Assembly: GCF_932276165.1 (NCBI RefSeq)
Contig: NC_064004.1
Coordinates: 1,126,001-1,190,000, forward strand
Direction of reading: 5' to 3'
DNA from: Plutella xylostella
Lineage: Eukaryota > Arthropoda > Insecta > Lepidoptera > Plutellidae
Length of the DNA stretch: 64,000 bases
Positions 55,379-64,000 of this stretch are shown here, one piece after another. The notes below the pieces were generated by a model, which made no database searches, was not told the DNA's origin, and saw nothing but the letters and a program-made list of their open reading frames with translations. The position numbers were made by a program, and so were the translations under genes. How positions within the stretch are numbered: position 1 is the stretch's first letter; every line of letters begins with the position of its first letter.

Positions 55379-56013
55379 TATACAAGATTTTGAAGATAAA
55401 TAAAGGGATTTAAAAGCATGAAGCATTTTATAAATCTTAAAACTTTACGTGTTGACATTGTATGTGAGTGTTGCTAGTGACCCAAATATTGAAATAAAAA
55501 ACATACTTATATGGTATACCTATTCATAAATTAAAACTTGACCATTAGATATTATGCCTACTAAAACTCCAGCTTTAGAAGTAAGTATTAAACAAGAAAA
55601 AATATTTTGGATCCATATCCGTTTTCATGACTTTACACATGTAGCCCTATGTTTAATGTTCAAAACTATAATAATGAATATATATTTTGAAGCGTTTTGC
55701 TGTCTATTTTAAATATCGTATTGTTATATTCGATACACTTTGTAGTTTTCTGGAGCTCGGTATATTTAACTCAACCATTTTTCTAGTCTGGCAACTCAGC
55801 TGCCCTAAATAAGTCCCCTTCAATCTCCTCACACAATAACATAATCCATCTTAATCAGGCTTGTCGGTTGCCACATCTCTTCCTTATCGCGTTAGCTTCA
55901 GGATGGTAGGTGTGTGGTCAAGAGAGTTGTGGGGTTATCACCACCGAACATTAGCACCGAACATTGAACAATCCTAAAGCAGCGTCGCTAGCTTGATAAA
56001 TCTGACATAACTT
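55379..56013. other. Unassigned stretch
   Basis: The end (55935-56013) and 56277-56305 resemble 47645-47740, suggesting an unrecognised repeat into which the next SINE inserted. Confidence 0.4.
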
Positions 56014-56275
56014 ATAATAATATAAATAAATATGTTGGGACATCTCACACACGGCCATCCGACCCCAAGCTAGGCAGAACCTGTGTTATGGATGTCGGAC
56101 AGCTGATATATCTACACAAATACATAGATAGATAGATACTAAATATAAATATCAACACCCAAGACCCGAGTACAAATATCTGTCTTTAAACAAATATCTG
56201 CCCCAGCCGGGAATCGAACCCGGGACCTTCAGCTCAGTAGTCAGGGTCACTAACCACTACGCCATTCGGTCGTCT
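56014..56275 (-). mobile_element. tRNA-headed SINE, body type 1
   Basis: Complete on minus with an ATTT-type tail at the left edge. Confidence 0.85.
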
Positions 56276-56584
56276 TGTTGGATCGCACAGATGTTTGACG
56301 ATGCTTATGTTTTGTTATTTGCTAATGTGTCGCTGGTGGTACGGTGTCTGAGGTAGTCTAGAGTAGTCAGGAGGATTATAACAACAGAGTGTTACAAAAG
56401 TAGTGAAGTAAGCCGATCCTTTGGGCAAAGGGTAAATAGTCAAAGGGATTTAGAAGGTCATTCTGAACAACTTTTGCTGTACAATTTAGAAAATTCGCGC
56501 TATATTAGGGACTAACGATAACTGACTACCTATGGCTCACCGAGTCACCGTACGTAGGTAGATATTATGTACTCTATGTATTTG
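56276..56584. other. Unassigned stretch
   Basis: Nothing supported beyond the first ~30 bp noted in the preceding gap. Confidence 0.35.
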
Positions 56585-56862
56585 TGGACGACCGAATGGC
56601 GTGGTGGTTAGTGACCCTGACTACTGAGCCGATGGTCCCGGCTTCGATTCCCGGCTGGGGCAGATATTTGTTTAAACACAGATATTTGTTCTCAGGTCTT
56701 GGATGTGCCCGTAAAATGGCAATAGGCCCGCCCCCTATTACATTGGGACTAACATAACACTCTGGCGGAAAGTGGGTGCAGCGATGCACCTCTGCCTACC
56801 CCGCAAGGGAGTACATTAGTACAAGGCGTGAGTGCGTGTTTTTTTTTTTTTTTTTTTTTTAG
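56585..56862 (+). mobile_element. tRNA-headed SINE, body type 2
   Basis: Complete, with a 22-bp T tract (56840-56861). The B-box is changed to GCTTCGATTCC. Confidence 0.85.
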
Positions 56863-58177
56863 TACAATTCCTAGCGTGTGACACCCTCTTTTTGGGAGCT
56901 CAAAAATAACACTCGAAGTAATAAGTACTTAAACCGTAGTTAAGAACAGTAGGCAGCGTGTGATCGCATCTCGTCAAATATTTAACTAACCAAATTGGGT
57001 TAAGCCGTATTACTACTTGTGAAGCACGTATAAGCTAGTACTGTCGGGGAGAAAATGAAATTATTGTGAGATTAATTATTATTTAAATGTAAGGTAAATT
57101 AATTTAATCATGTATAAAAGGGTTAACGCGAAAAGGACATAAAATTGTATTTAAATATTTTTTTCTATACATTTTGTACTCACATTAGTAGGTATTTAGT
57201 ACATGACATGAGTAATGTTTCAATATTACTTTTATTCATGAAGAAAATGGAGCAAGTATAATTCATAATTTGTAGTGATTTTAAAGATATAGAAAATGAT
57301 TTTAAACTTTGATTTTAAACTCCTTTTTTGAACTAGGTTAAAAAGTGATTATAGTATCTTTTTTTTTATTATATGCGGGGACCTATTAATGGCATCAAGT
57401 AATTATTAAGTTGTGTTGTATTGTTTTTAGTAAATGCTGTTGGTTCTCCATGAAAATGTTAAAATAAAAATAAAAATAAATAAAATAGTAGCCAGTAGTC
57501 ACCAACCACTTTTCATACCGACAGTCCCTTACATGAAGATGACATTGTTCAAACAAATTGTAATACTTCATACATTGAGCCTTTCTAGCACAATCATATA
57601 CTCCATAATAAAACTCTTATAGCTTGTGTACTAAAGGTGAAACTGCAGTGTTCTTATTGAATGGTAGGATCATTGGTGAGTTAAGAGGAGAGTATAGCAC
57701 TTGCTCGTCCATACAAAAAGAGAAAACGTTTTACTACCTCTAAATATTATCCAATTTCCATGATTTTTTAGTATGTTATTGACACAAAGAATAACTAGGT
57801 TTATAGCTTTTTCTTTTTTCGAAATTTTTTATAGGTTCAAAGTTATAGGCACCTCAAATAACGTAATTTTTGTGTGTTGAATCAAGCCGTTGGTTGAACA
57901 ATAACAATGTATTATTTTTTAAAAAGCGAAACCTATAAACCTAGAATATATTATGCTGAAGCGATTGACACCAAAATCTAAAAGATTGGTTGATATTTAG
58001 TTAGTGTAAAACGTTTTCTCCCGAAACTAGAATTTCATTATGAAAAGTACCTATTGTCAGTCGCGTGCTGCAGTGCATCTCTATCGCACCCGTTCCCGGG
58101 GCATGAGAGCGCAAGTGATAACAATTCTTTTTCCAAATACCTATTTCGCTAGAATCGCGAAGATATACTCTCCTCTT
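56863..58177. other. Unassigned stretch
   Basis: About 1.3 kb of AT-rich sequence. A 62-codon frame (57434-57622) is not supported as a gene. Confidence 0.4.
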
Positions 58178-58551
58178 AAGGTCACAGCACACATAAGCGT
58201 AACGTAAAGGGATCGCCTCTTTTTATTCTGTCTACCAGTACAGTAAAACTAAACTAAGTCTTGTCATTAAAGAGTGTGATTTTGCAAAGACGTTTTATCA
58301 TTGTCAGTTCTTTACATTTTAAAAATAAAATACCGACTAACAATGGCTTTTTAACGGATTTGTCTACGAGGCATTGTCCTTAAATAAATATAATATATCG
58401 ATTAAATACAGTCTTTAACAATAAGTTAAGATCCACTTCCGCTTTCAGGACTTTATAGTTTTACTGAAGAACACGAGCTCGCGAACGCCTGGTAGACAGA
58501 AGAAAAATACGCGATCCCTTTACGTAAGGCTTATTATGTGCTGAGACCCTT
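58178..58551. mobile_element. TIR element (G) hosting a family F MITE
   Basis: AAGGTCACAGCACACATAAG pairs with TTATTATGTGCTGAGACCCTT, and AAAGGGATCGC with GCGATCCCTTT. CTACCAG and CTGGTAG abut the inner MITE. Confidence 0.7.
58239..58467 (-). mobile_element. Family F MITE, complete, nested
   Basis: TACAGTAAAACTAAACTAAG at the left, GGACTTTATAGTTTTACTG at the right; the interior matches 28851-29068 in complement. Confidence 0.75.
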
Positions 58552-58555
58552 AGAG

Positions 58556-58672
58556 CCTGCGCGCACTGCGATTTTTTGTAGCGTCAACTCTTTGCGACAC
58601 GATTTTTAATAAATTTCACTAATTTTAATAATATTTTCTCCGCGTTTTTTTTATCGCAATGCGCACACTGAC
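58556..58672. repeat. Hairpin MITE
   Basis: GCCTGCGCGCACTGCGATTT pairs with ATCGCAATGCGCACACTG. Confidence 0.55.
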
Positions 58673-58718
58673 ATATTATATAAACAAATATTATAGAACA
58701 ATCTTTGGAGACATTCTA

Positions 58719-59056
58719 AAGTCTGTTTCATCAACGGTTCATCAACAGTCGATTGTCCCGCCAATAGAACGATACGTACACTTGTCCAAAATTAATAATG
58801 CACATGCAGATCTTCACACCCGAATGATTAAATCGTAAGAGCCTTAAAAAAACACTTGCATTTTGCACCTTGTACTAAATAAATAAGAGTCAATATCATG
58901 TGTCACATAATCGAAAACAACCGATCTGTCAAAGATTTCTATGCGCATTATCAATTTTGGAGCACTGTACCTTAATCGTGGGACAATCAATTGTTGTTGT
59001 ACCGTTTAGAATCTGTGAGTTTAGTAAAATTTATATGAAATTCAAAAAACAGACTT
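58719..59056. mobile_element. Family H MITE, expanded
   Basis: AAGTCTGTTT pairs with AAACAGACTT. CAACAGTCGATTGTCCCGCC pairs with GTGGGACAATCAATTGTTG. About 200 bp of extra sequence lies in the loop. Confidence 0.65.
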
Positions 59057-59335
59057 CGGAATTATCCGTTTTTATTGAAAGTTGTAAGTAACATTGCATC
59101 AGTGTTAACACCGTAACAGCGACATTACCGTTTCGCATAACCTCAGAACAAGCACTCACTGGCAAAGCGCATTAAATACGGTGTGAACGCAGAATCGATA
59201 ATGTGGGGAAAGCTTAGATTGACAATATAGGAAGAAGATGGCTTGTCACATACAAACACAAAGCCAAAAAACTGTCCACATTTTGTTTACTTTGAAACCG
59301 TTTTAAAGTCAACCTAATGATTACCATTGTAATAC

Positions 59336-59488
59336 TAATTGCCAATTTCTCCATAATCGGTTAGAGCAGAACCAGGGAGTCGTGGTTGACTTTTGACACA
59401 TCTGTCATGAATTTTATATGGAGACGACGTTTAATTTATAAATCAATCCCTGTCGGTTAGATAACCGACTATGGAGAAATTGGCACTA
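59336..59488. mobile_element. Family D MITE, complete
   Basis: ATTGCCAATTTCTCCATAAT is inverted as CTATGGAGAAATTGGCACT, and GGTTAGA with TCTAACC-like sequence. Confidence 0.8.
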
Positions 59489-59489
59489 A

Positions 59490-59692
59490 TCCTAACTAAT
59501 ATTATAAATGCGAAAGTAACTGTGTCTGTCTGTCATTCTGTTACGCTTTCACGCCAAAACTACTGAACGGATTTGAATAAAATTTCGTATACATATGGTC
59601 TAGACCCTGGGAAAGAACACAGGCAATTTTTTATCCCGGAATTCCCACGGGCAAACTTTTTAAGGCGAAGCGAAGCTCGCGGGAACAGCTAC
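59490..59692 (+). mobile_element. Lep1-type Helitron, 3' end mutated
   Basis: TC start abuts the D MITE. The end is CTAC instead of CTAG. Confidence 0.8.
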
Positions 59693-59820
59693 TTTATGTA
59701 TAAAATCACAAATCTTCTAACCGAACTTATTGAAAATAAGAGCTCAGTGGTAGAAGCTGGGTGTTATTTGTTGCTTTTGCACTGACGCTCCATCTTGTTT
59801 GATTATTGTTAATCTAAGGG

Positions 59821-60315
59821 GAAAGCTTTCAAGTTTATAGCCTTTGTTATTAGATTCCTTACATTGTATCAGCATGAGGCTTTTGATTTAGCACTCTGGT
59901 TTATTATAAGACGCACAAATAAAGAAACGAATTAAAAATGGCTTTACGTACTGACATTTAATGATAATTTCAATTTCATTTATTTGCTTAAACACAGGTT
60001 ACAATGGTCTTATATATGTAAGTTAGAACATGCCATGCTTTGCCATGAGGCGTATACAGCATATATACGGGTCACAGTGTGTGAATCCGATTTAAACCTG
60101 TAGCAAAGTTAACGCGGTCGTAGTCTTCGTCCTACAATGCGCCTCAGCTCTCATCTGGCCCATCGCATAAAATACTCAATTCTACAACAATACTGGCTGG
60201 GGCAGGTCAACTCGGATCAATTGTGGTCCGTTCATTTATTAATCGAATTTTACGAGGTCATTGCCTGGCGTTCCGGTTGTCTGGTATTTGAATAGGCGGT
60301 AGGTACGAATATTTA
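59821..60315. other. Unassigned stretch
   Basis: No supported feature. Confidence 0.35.
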
Positions 60316-60412
60316 TTTATTTAATACTTTAGTGCACAAATATGAGATATAAGTGTACAAAAGGTTCAATTAATGCTAAAAGCATTTTCTACCAGCCAAC
60401 CTACTGGAGGTA
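60316..60412 (-). repeat. CR1-like LINE 3' end
   Basis: On minus: GGTTGGCTGGTAGAAAATGC, TTTTAGCATTAATTG and ACTAAAGTATTAAATAAATA. Confidence 0.65.
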
Positions 60413-60449
60413 CAAGTAACACTCTCGATTTTAAAAGTTTAGTGTGTGT

Positions 60450-60713
60450 GTGACGACCGAATGGCGTAGTGGTTAGTGACCCTGACTACTGAGCCGATGG
60501 TCCCGGGTTCGATTCCCGGCTGGGGCAGATATTTGTTTAAACACAGATATTTGTTCTCGGGTCTTGGATGTGCCCGTAAAATGGCAATAGGCCCGCCCCC
60601 TATTACATTGGGACTAACATACACTCTGGCGAAAAGTGGGTGCAGCAATGCACCTCTGCCTACCCCGCAAGGGAGTACATTAGTACAAGGCGTGAGTGCG
60701 TGTTTTTTTTTTT
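60450..60713 (+). mobile_element. tRNA-headed SINE, body type 2, with 12-bp duplication
   Basis: Complete. The duplication tttagtgtgtgt is at 60438-60449 and 60714-60725 (T-tract edge ambiguous). Confidence 0.9.
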
Positions 60714-60830
60714 TTTAGTGTGTGTTTTTAGTTATTTTCGGTGTTACAAAAGTGGTCAACGTAGGTATAGTAAACTAAAAGGTGACTCAAGACACTTCTT
60801 TAGGAGATAACAATATTTAACTATTTTTAT

Positions 60831-61091
60831 GCAAGCTGAAGTGGCAGTGGGCTGGTCATATCTGCCGAAGAACCGATAACCGTTGGGGTAGACGAGTTCT
60901 CGAGTGGAGACCACGAGCAAACGCAGCGTGGGACGCCCTCCTGCCCGCTGGACTGACGACCTTAGGCGGGTGGCGGGTAGTGGTTGGATGAGGAAGGCCG
61001 AGGACCGAGTGTTGTGGCACTCCTTGGGAGAGGCCTATGTCCAGCAGTGGATGATTATTGGCTGATGATGATGATGATGATGATGATGATT
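60831..61091 (+). pseudogene. LINE RT C-terminus fragment with GAT tail
   Basis: KLKWQWAGHICRRTDNRWGR is encoded at the start, then decayed sequence to SGWMRKAEDRVLWHSLGEAY and a (GAT)n tail (61062-61090). Confidence 0.75.
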
Positions 61092-61261
61092 GATGCTATT
61101 TGGGCTGCACACGGGTTCGTTATCGACGTAGATAAACGTCACTATATCGCGATTCACCATGCGCTTGTGGTTAAACGAGTTTATCGACGTCGTTGCCTAG
61201 CCCGTGTAGCGAAACGTAAAGAAAAGCAGTGTTGTATCAGTAAAAGTCATTCCAAGTTACT

Positions 61262-62080
61262 TACTTTTCGACGAAAAACTCGTTTTCGACGAGCACATAG
61301 AGAAAATTTGTACGAAAGCTTACCAGATGCTCGGCTTCATACTGCGTGTTAGTAAATGTTTCAATAACAAACTTACTTACATGACTCTCTACAAAACGTT
61401 AGTGAGATCTCAACTGGAGTATGCTTCCATTATATGGAACCCTCTCTATGCCGTCTACATAAACAAACTAGAAAGTATACAAAAAAAAGCCCTCAAATCG
61501 ATCCATTACCGACTTACTCGGTCCAAAATGAGCTATGAAAACCTGATGTCTCTATATAATATACCTAGTTTAGCTTCTAGACGTGTAATAGCAGATGAAT
61601 TAATTTTATATAATATTTGCAACAACCATTACGATTGTTCAGAACTGGTAAATGAAATTAACTACCTAGCCCCCCATACAACAACGCCACGCCGTCCTTG
61701 TAAATTATTCTATGTGTCTCGAGCACGCACTAATTCTGGTCTTCGAGCACCCATACATCGAATATATGTCAATCACATAACGAGAGGTTCCTGTCGATAG
61801 ACATATTTAAGAACAAAAAAACTATGTTTAGAAAGGAAATATCCAAGCATATATTGTTAAGTTAAGGATATGTTAGTTATAATATACTCATAATTATTTT
61901 TATTTTTTGGTATCACGAACTTTTTTCAATATAAATATGTGTCTTAGTGGTAAACGTTTAGGGTAATAAGCTTACTATGTATTACTTGTTTTTAATTTAT
62001 GTTTTGTAAAGTTTATTACTGTTGTTTGTCCTAATAAATAAAAAAAAAAAAATAAAAAAAATAAAATAAAAAAAAAAAAG
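61262..62080 (+). pseudogene. Jockey/CR1-group LINE, 5'-truncated RT C-terminus
   Basis: In frame from about 61266: LFDEKLVFDEHIEKICTKAY, MLGFILRVSKCFNN, LVRSQLEYASIIWNPLYAVY and LESIQKKALKSI, to a TAG at 61798. It parallels KLTFIPHI...RANKMLGFVMRN in ORF2 at 39593-42466 but is a different element. A ~240 bp 3' UTR ends in an A-rich AATAAA run (62033-62080). The catalytic RT core is missing. Confidence 0.8.
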
Positions 62081-62085
62081 TTGGT

Positions 62086-62660
62086 ATTCGTTCTTTAAAC
62101 ATGCAGAGATGCCTAACTAATGGTAGGGTAAGTTTTAGGATATTTAAGGAAATGTCTTCACTTTTGAGGAGCAGCGGCGAACAGACCTGGACACAAGAAG
62201 AGAAGAACTGAAAGCCAGACCACCTGCGGCAATAGTACCTGTGGCGGACTCATAGGCACTAGTTCAGATGAAGATCAACAGATGGCGCTCGGAACGCAAT
62301 ACAGAGAAGATGTATGGGAACTACGCAAATTACTATGAAATCCTACATCGCGCATTCGAAGTTTCTCACCTACTCTGTAATATATAGAAATCCCCAACGC
62401 TAACCGTCGGGCAGCTGCCCGCCAGGCCACACACAGGATCCTCCCTTTGCATGGTTCTACCACCTCCAGCATCTCCATATACCTATACAATTACGAAAAT
62501 GGGTCACTGAAATGTGGCATATACGGTCGGACATTTAACGCCAAGATAGGCTACATAAACCACATCCGGGCACCAACGAAGCCTAACTCTTCACTAGCAG
62601 TCGCCGTAGCCGTATCGGCTAGGAAGAAGACAAGTTTTCGGACCTAAGCTTCCCAGAATC
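62086..62660 (+). pseudogene. Probable LINE C-terminal relic
   Basis: Frames broken by stops include LKARPPAAIVPV and LKCGIYGRTFNAKIGYINHI. The latter resembles the C-terminal finger of LINE RT proteins. Confidence 0.45.
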
Positions 62661-63399
62661 CATCCAAGGGAAACAGATAGGTAAGTAATCGAACAATTAA
62701 CTAAAATTAAGGTACCCACACCTTAAAGTAATAGATTTTTTCAGTATTCAGGGGCTTTCCTAAATCGTGCATGCAATCTTCCAATACATCTTCATCGCAT
62801 TCGCTCCCGTCCACAACCCCTATGATCCATCCCTCTCACACTCTACTCAAAATTAACTCATCAAACATTAGCCGTTCCAAGTATTGAATAATCACTTTAC
62901 GCAAACCGGCATGCAATTCTGAAAATTAATTAATAATACAAACAAAGAAATGCAATTGAACTATACAAACGAAGCCGCGGAAAAAGCTTAGTATGACTTA
63001 TTTACAAGTCACACGAAAATTGGATTTATTCGACAGACACAAAGTCTTATTTCATCTGAAAGCTGTGTAGTGGCATTTCTATAGCGCCCGCATTGCGGCT
63101 GTCTCGCTCGCACTCGTGTATTGTTGATGTGTGTGTGACGCCCTTTTCTGTAACACGAGGTCCTGTGAAAGGCGCTTGCTTGTGTGCGTAATAAGCAGGT
63201 ATTGCTATCAGTGTGGCAGCGGTGGGGTTTTTACCCGATTTTGGGGGTGTTCAATTTTTTTAATTAAATAATGAACTGTCAGTACTGGCACGTTTGAAAG
63301 AAATTGGTAAAATTACAGTGAAAGTATTGGAAAAGGAAATTAAAAAAGGAAATATTAAAATTAAGTATTAAAGTCCGTCCGTCCCATCTTCCTTCTACC
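62661..63399. other. Unassigned stretch
   Basis: No supported feature; composition rises in GC near 63090 and 63370. Confidence 0.35.
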
Positions 63400-63703
63400 T
63401 CCGCAGAGGCCGGCGCTGCGGCCGGGCGGGCGGAAACGATGAAAGGCCGCAAATATGCATCCCTAGGAGAGGGGTACATGTTTGTGCCTTTCGGAGTCGA
63501 AACCCTAGGGCTGTGGGGACCGGAGGCGCGTCGGCTGCTGCGAAATTGGCAGCAGGCTGAAAGAAGTCACAAGGGACCCTAGGGCTGGCTCGTACCTCGC
63601 TCAAAGGATAAGCATCTCCATACAGCGAGGTAACGCGGCCAGCGTCTTGGGTACCCTACCCGACAGCGGCGGCGAGCTGGCCAGCATTTATGTTCTAGTT
63701 TAG
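63400..63703 (+). pseudogene. Retroelement C-terminus with frameshift
   Basis: The first frame reads KYASLGEGYMFVPFGVETLG and WGPEARRLLRNW, ending in TAG near 63580. A +1-type shift restores DPRAGSYLAQRISISIQRGN and AASVLGTLP to a TAG at 63701-63703. The FVPFGVET...RGNAASVLGT pattern is familiar from animal LINE proteins. GC content is well above its surroundings. Confidence 0.65.
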
Positions 63704-63827
63704 TGTTTATTATTTAGTTATAAGTCTGTAATTAGTAATTAATATTATCTGGGAATCTTAAGTTACCATACAAAAACTATTAATATTTTTATTGCATTGC
63801 GTGATTGTATTGGCTATACATTATTTA

Positions 63828-63908
63828 TACTCACGAGCAATGAAACGGTTCCAGTAACATATGGAACGTTAAATGGATGATGGAACTGTTCATAGCACGT
63901 GAGTGTAT
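63828..63908. mobile_element. Family C short hairpin
   Basis: TACTCACGAGCAATGAAACG pairs imperfectly with TGTTCATAGCACGTGAGTGTA. ~80 bp, TA at both edges. Confidence 0.7.
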
Positions 63909-64000
63909 AGTTAAAAAAATACTGGGGAAATTCATCTCTGGAAGGGGTGAAACGAGGAAGCAAAATTGTTAGGGGAAGGTAGGAGAGCTAAAAGGAGTTT

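Larger units (their letters stand above)
59217..59820 (-). mobile_element. Family B MITE with two insertions
   Basis: B segments at 59217-59335 and 59699-59820 in complement; a D MITE and a Helitron lie back to back between them. Confidence 0.7.

Overview
The window looks like an intergenic, repeat-dominated stretch of a lepidopteran (moth or butterfly) nuclear genome. The reasons are its AT-rich composition, tRNA-headed SINEs, Lep1-type Helitrons carrying (CAGA)n, many two-ended MITEs, and the 3' ends of CR1/Jockey- and RTE-like LINEs. I found no host protein-coding gene, no functional tRNA, no rRNA and no CRISPR. Every open frame I can explain belongs to a transposable element. Family assignments come from reading motifs by eye; no database was searched. 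The family letters used below (A, B, C, D, E, F, H, L, R and so on) are local labels.

Layout. 1-2.4 kb and 30.4-32.5 kb hold related clusters of terminal-inverted-repeat (TIR) elements of family A, including two ~1.1 kb copies with a relic transposase exon. 2.4-11 kb mixes MITEs, SINEs and Helitrons, with a three-layer nest at 6.0-7.5 kb (MITE, then a TTAA-flanked piggyBac-like element, then a SINE). 11.5-13.5 kb is a LINE tail split by a hAT-like element that was itself split by a mariner relic. 14.3-22.5 kb has SINEs, hairpin MITEs and a 1.1 kb element (17.9-19.0 kb) with many internal copies of its terminal motif. 23-29 kb holds reverse transcriptase (RT) fragments and MITEs. 33-39 kb is mostly unassigned, with a lepidopteran interspersed repeat at 35.4-36.0 kb.

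39.3-44.1 kb is the only near-complete autonomous element: a minus-strand LINE with a PHD-finger/FP-domain ORF1 and an endonuclease-RT ORF2. Next to it, at 44.15-45.54 kb, is a probable DNA transposon with periodic CCAAA boxes. 46-53 kb is nested MITEs, SINEs and Helitrons. 54.1-55.4 kb looks like an internally deleted DNA transposon that keeps the start exons of two inward-facing genes. 56-64 kb has more SINEs, nested MITEs and 5'-truncated LINE relics.

The elements interact only through insertion into one another. Many insertions are datable by order because target duplications, and in one case a paralogous empty site, are visible. Boundaries of decayed copies are approximate.
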